Below are positions 60,945 through 64,000 of a stretch of 64,000 nt of DNA, in pieces. The position numbers and the translations under genes are program-made. Under the pieces are notes generated by a model. It searched no databases and was not told the DNA's origin. It saw only the letters and a program-made list of their open reading frames with translations. The stretch covers positions 253,629-317,628 of the forward strand of contig NZ_QUKD01000002.1 in assembly GCF_003480915.1 (NCBI RefSeq), in the 5' to 3' direction. Origin of the DNA: Parabacteroides sp. TM07-1AC. Lineage in GTDB: Bacteria > Bacteroidota > Bacteroidia > Bacteroidales > Tannerellaceae. Position 1 is the stretch's first letter. The number at the start of each line of letters is the position of its first letter.

Positions 60945-62324
60945 TTATTTATCGGTTGGTATTCCGTATTTCTCCAACCGGCGGTATAAAGCAGCCCGAC
61001 TGATTCCCAGTGCGGAAGCTACATGAGATAGATTTCCTTCGTGTGTTTCCAATGCCTGCAAAATGGTCTGCCGCTCTATCTCATCCAATGTCATTCCCTC
61101 CAAACTGACGGATCCGCCTTTCCGTACCGATTGATTATTCCCCAGGTTCAGGCATTGTCCTTCAAAGTCGGAAACCTCCAGCAACGACTTGCCGGAGACC
61201 AGCATCGTCCTTTCTACCAGGTTCTTCAACTCACGGATATTACCCGGATAAGGAAGACGCCGCAGAAAGTTCATAGCATCGGATGAGAACGATACTTTCG
61301 GCAAACCATTTACCTCCGATTGCTTGTCGGCAAAATAACGGGCAAGCAAAGGAATATCGTCTTTCCTCTCGCGGAGAGCGGGCAGATGAATGGTGATCAG
61401 GTTGATCCGATAGAACAGGTCTTCCCGGAAAGTACGGGCAGCCACCATTTCCGGCAACTTGCAGTTGGTGGCGCTGACCACACGGATATCGACTTTGCGG
61501 GGACGGCTGTCACCCAACACTTCAAATGTCTGGTCCTGCAGTACCCTCAACAGTTTCACCTGGCAGGATAATTCCAGATCGCCTATCTCGTCCAGGAAGA
61601 TAGTACCTTTATTGGCCATTTCAAAACGTCCGGTACGATCGATATAGGCATCTGTAAACGCCCCTTTCTTATGTCCGAACATCTCGCTTTCGAAAAGGCT
61701 TTGCGACAGTCCGCCCAGGTTTACCTTTACAAAGGCTTCTTTCATCCGCGGACTATTGGCATGGATTGCTTCAGCAATCAACTCCTTTCCCGTTCCACTC
61801 TCGCCGGTAATCAAAACGGAGGCATTCGTAGGGGCTATGCGTGAAACAGTACCCAATACCTCCATCAATGCATCACTTTGGCCGATTATCTTTTCAAAAT
61901 GAAATTTATTATCTGCATCATTCCGGTTCAACGGAGAGTTCTTTTCTTTCTTCTGTTCGTTCAACTCCAGGGCTGTACGGATCGACTTCAACAGCACGAG
62001 GTTATTCCAGGGCTTGGTGACAAAATCGAATGCACCGGCCTGCATACCTTGCACTGCCAGGGAAATGGATCCCCAGGCAGTCATTAGAATGACCGGTACA
62101 TCCGGCTGAAATATCTTTACTTGTTTTAATAACTGTATTCCTTCTTCTCCCGTCGTAGTCAAGGTAAAGTTCATATCCATCAGAATCAGTTGCGGCGCTT
62201 CGCGGCGCACTATAGCCAACGCTTCATCAGGTCCCGAAACAGCTTCCGGTTCAAAGCCCGCCCGCTTCAGCAAAAAAGTAAGCGAAGAACGGACAACAGC
62301 GTCATCATCGACAATCAATATCAT
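60945..62324 (-). CDS. NtrC-family sigma-54 response regulator
   Basis: 459 residues: receiver domain (1-120, phospho-acceptor Asp50, switch Lys in FDFVTKPW), AAA+ domain (about 145-380; Walker A GESGTGKE, loop KKGAFTDA, GTIFLDEIGDL) and a Fis-type helix-turn-helix (about 425-459; VASALGISRAALYRRLEKYG). The sigma-54 contact loop reads GAFTDA in place of GAFTGA. It activates sigma-54 promoters; a good candidate stands before the operon at 63862-63883. The gene lies 29 bases after the TolC-like gene. Confidence 0.92.
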   Translation of the reverse strand: MILIVDDDAVVRSSLTFLLKRAGFEPEAVSGPDEALAIVRREAPQLILMDMNFTLTTTGEEGIQLLKQVKIFQPDVPVILMTAWGSISLAVQGMQAGAFDFVTKPWNNLVLLKSIRTALELNEQKKEKNSPLNRNDADNKFHFEKIIGQSDALMEVLGTVSRIAPTNASVLITGESGTGKELIAEAIHANSPRMKEAFVKVNLGGLSQSLFESEMFGHKKGAFTDAYIDRTGRFEMANKGTIFLDEIGDLELSCQVKLLRVLQDQTFEVLGDSRPRKVDIRVVSATNCKLPEMVAARTFREDLFYRINLITIHLPALRERKDDIPLLARYFADKQSEVNGLPKVSFSSDAMNFLRRLPYPGNIRELKNLVERTMLVSGKSLLEVSDFEGQCLNLGNNQSVRKGGSVSLEGMTLDEIERQTILQALETHEGNLSHVASALGISRAALYRRLEKYGIPTDK

Positions 62325-62353
62325 ATAGGTTTCTTTTAAGATTGGTAAAGATA

Positions 62354-63838
62354 CTACTTTCTGACGATATCTTCAAAGTCCGCATCCAGATTACGGTCGT
62401 TCAAGAAATCGTACAGGGTCACACTGCGGACATTATAAAAGTAGCTCCAAAATCCATACAGCTCCTGAATATGTTTCTGTTTGGCATCGTCTTTCGATTG
62501 CTGGGCATCATTCAGGTCAAGAATGTTAATCTTTCCGATCATGAACGTTTCTATAGAGGTCCGGTAACGCTTCTGGGCAATCTCATCCGCCTCTTCCGCT
62601 ATTTCCAGCTGGGCTGCCTGGTTATTAAAATTCTCCACCAGGAGGAAGATGTTCTGATTAAAAGTCATCTGATCCTGGCGGTTTTTGGAGAGTACGACTT
62701 CACGGTTCGACTCGGCAACCTTCACTTTTCCTTTCCGTTTTCCCCAATCCAGCAGGGGAATACTGAAACCGACCTCGATCACCTGGTTATCCCGCAAGGG
62801 ATTATAAGCACCTCTAAATTCACTGTCTTTACCCGTATATCCTACGGAAGCAAACAGATTGATATCACGGCGCTTTCCTTTTGCTGTCGCCACGGCATAA
62901 TCGGCTTCCAGTTGTTCGCGCAGAATACGTTTTGCGAACGAGTTATTCTCCTGGGCTTTCTCCAACACCTCCTGATAAACCAGGCGCATATCCGGCACTG
63001 ACTCCGGGATGACAGGTTCTATCACATCCTCCTCACTCAATCCGAGGAAAGAACGTAACTGAAACATCTTGGCATTCAAGTTGGACTGGGCTTCCGTCAA
63101 CTTGCCTTTCGCCTGCAATGCCGATAATTTCAACTGCATCAGTTCGCTTTCGGATATATGCCCGATCTTCCGCTTGGCTATCGCAATATCGTAGAGTTTG
63201 TTCGCATTCTCCAGGTTCTGCATAGAGGTCGCCAAATTTTCTTTCGCCAGCAACAGGTTAAAGAAATAAGCGATCGTAGAGATCGTTACCCCTTCCACAC
63301 TTTCTATATAGGCTGCCTTTGCTTCCTGGTAACGGACAGGCTCGATCCGGCGATTCCATTTCTGATCGTTTACTCCGAAGACCGGTTGTGTCAGAGTCAA
63401 ACCGATCGGCACACTCATATATTCATTGAAAGCACCATGTCCCAACTGACGGGAGAAGTTAAGAGAAGAATTCAATGATATTTTACCACCGGTCAGTGCT
63501 ATATTCTGATCGACAGAGATCGCACCGTTCATCGACAGGTTATTATCCTGCACAAAGGCATAAGTTCCGTCCGACTGCTGGTAGCGGCTGTATTGTTTGC
63601 TATAACTGGGGATCGTACCTTTGAAATTGACTTCCGGTAACTGGTCGGCAACATGCGTACGGTATTCCCAGTAAGACGTTTTCAGCTCGTTCAAAGCGAC
63701 CGCGGCATCTACAGACTGGTGTTGTGCCAATGCGATCGCTTCTTTCAACGTCAGATGGACAATATTATCTTGTTCTTCGGCTCGTAAACCAAAGCTTGTC
63801 AGCAATAAATAAGTAATGGCTATATAGATCTTTTTCAT
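62354..63838 (-). CDS. TolC-family outer-membrane efflux protein
   Basis: 494 residues with a signal peptide (ending FGLRAEE) and two repeated TolC-type halves rich in long coiled-coil helices (LTLKEAIALAQHQSVDAAVAL at the start, AVATAKGKRRDINLFASVGY in the middle, RYRTSIETFMIGKINILDLN near the end). TolC proteins form the outer channel of efflux or secretion systems. The inner-membrane parts are not in the window and may lie upstream beyond 64000. It is the first gene of an operon with its own sigma-54 regulator and kinase. Confidence 0.9.
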   Translation of the reverse strand: MKKIYIAITYLLLTSFGLRAEEQDNIVHLTLKEAIALAQHQSVDAAVALNELKTSYWEYRTHVADQLPEVNFKGTIPSYSKQYSRYQQSDGTYAFVQDNNLSMNGAISVDQNIALTGGKISLNSSLNFSRQLGHGAFNEYMSVPIGLTLTQPVFGVNDQKWNRRIEPVRYQEAKAAYIESVEGVTISTIAYFFNLLLAKENLATSMQNLENANKLYDIAIAKRKIGHISESELMQLKLSALQAKGKLTEAQSNLNAKMFQLRSFLGLSEEDVIEPVIPESVPDMRLVYQEVLEKAQENNSFAKRILREQLEADYAVATAKGKRRDINLFASVGYTGKDSEFRGAYNPLRDNQVIEVGFSIPLLDWGKRKGKVKVAESNREVVLSKNRQDQMTFNQNIFLLVENFNNQAAQLEIAEEADEIAQKRYRTSIETFMIGKINILDLNDAQQSKDDAKQKHIQELYGFWSYFYNVRSVTLYDFLNDRNLDADFEDIVRK

Positions 63839-63861
63839 CGTAATATATGTTTTGCCCAGCT

Positions 63862-63883
63862 ATAGGCAAAAGCTATGCCAAAA
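63862..63883 (-). promoter_or_regulatory. Sigma-54 promoter before the TolC operon
   Basis: On the minus strand TTTGGCATAGCTTTTGCC fits the sigma-54 pattern: GG and GC are separated by exactly 10 bases (consensus TGGCAC-N5-TTGC). The expected transcript start, about 12 bases further, leaves a short leader before the ATG at 63838. The operon encodes a sigma-54 activator. Confidence 0.75.
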
Positions 63884-63925
63884 ACATATACCATTGATTT
63901 TCTGAAGAGTAACATCACTAAGAGG

Positions 63926-63959
63926 TGTCCGATAATGAACAGTATGTCCGATAATGAAA
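63926..63959 (-). promoter_or_regulatory. Two upstream activator repeats
   Basis: TGTCCGATAATGAA occurs at 63926 and 63945, 19 bases apart, with further similarity at both ends (C or A). They lie roughly 70-105 bases upstream of the expected transcript start, a usual place for NtrC-type activator sites. Each unit is partly palindromic (TGT...ACA). A separate palindrome AGTTCGTTAAGAACT is at 63980-63994. Confidence 0.65.
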
Positions 63960-64000
63960 CCTGAGGGAAAAGATGACGTAGTTCGTTAAGAACTAAGGAA

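Noticed and set aside
62342-63001. 219-codon open frame on the plus strand opposite the TolC gene
   Set aside because: TolC-like motifs are clear on the other strand and the frame has no recognisable domain.
1-64000. tRNA, rRNA, riboswitches and intact insertion sequences
   Set aside because: Intergenic regions were read for cloverleaf arms, conserved aptamer cores and transposase frames with terminal repeats; none could be supported.

Overview
The window reads as chromosome of a gut Bacteroidales bacterium, most likely Parabacteroides or a close relative (inferred from gene families, not from a marker-gene comparison). Signs are a SusC/SusD pair with an ECF sigma factor and a FecR anti-sigma factor, many promoters with the Bacteroidetes -7 box TAnnTTTG, RteC-type genes, PepSY-like and DUF3256/DUF4923-type proteins, and class II aldolase next to a zinc-free L31. 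No rRNA, tRNA, CRISPR array or intact insertion sequence was seen.

Region 1 (1-4.1 kb): two large paralogous exported proteins with SUMF1/FGE-like C-terminal domains that keep only one of the two FGE cysteines, bracketed by two small Spy/CpxP-like proteins. A decayed RteC-family gene and a scrap of a beta-barrel gene follow. Region 2 (4.3-14.4 kb): an oxidoreductase island. AraC regulator 1 is divergent from an operon of aldo/keto reductase, Dabb protein, second aldo/keto reductase, SDR and NAD(P)H:quinone-type flavoprotein. AraC regulator 2, with an acetyltransferase behind it, is divergent from an MFS carrier followed by a second SDR and an exported flavodoxin. Two arrays of about 17-bp direct repeats on a 21-bp period lie before the MFS and SDR genes at an identical distance from the -7 boxes. 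The island is bounded by two copies of the same RteC locus, each broken in a different way.

Region 3 (14.4-36.9 kb): mostly chromosomal backbone. It holds an AraJ-like MFS, a sigma/anti-sigma/exported-protein/beta-barrel operon, a two-component system followed by three PepSY-like proteins, a VapD-like RNase with a small partner, an EamA transporter, truA, an AspT/YidE exchanger, a PIF1-like helicase, a HEFGH metallopeptidase, an EmrB-type MFS, class II aldolase, L31 and a sugar-kinase-like phosphotransferase.

Region 4 (37-59.6 kb): a polysaccharide utilisation locus. Sigma and anti-sigma genes are divergent, then come SusC, SusD, a GH2 enzyme, a very unusual GH78-GH29 fusion whose two halves differ strongly in base composition, an unclassified glycosidase-like protein and an AraC regulator. 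Next to it are a large di-haem-motif/beta-propeller/SUMF1 protein and a lipoprotein. Substrate is not certain; rhamnose-, fucose- and galactose-type linkages are suggested by the enzyme families. Region 5 (59.6-64 kb): a TolC-like outer membrane protein, an NtrC-type response regulator and a histidine kinase in one operon behind a good sigma-54 promoter with two upstream repeats.
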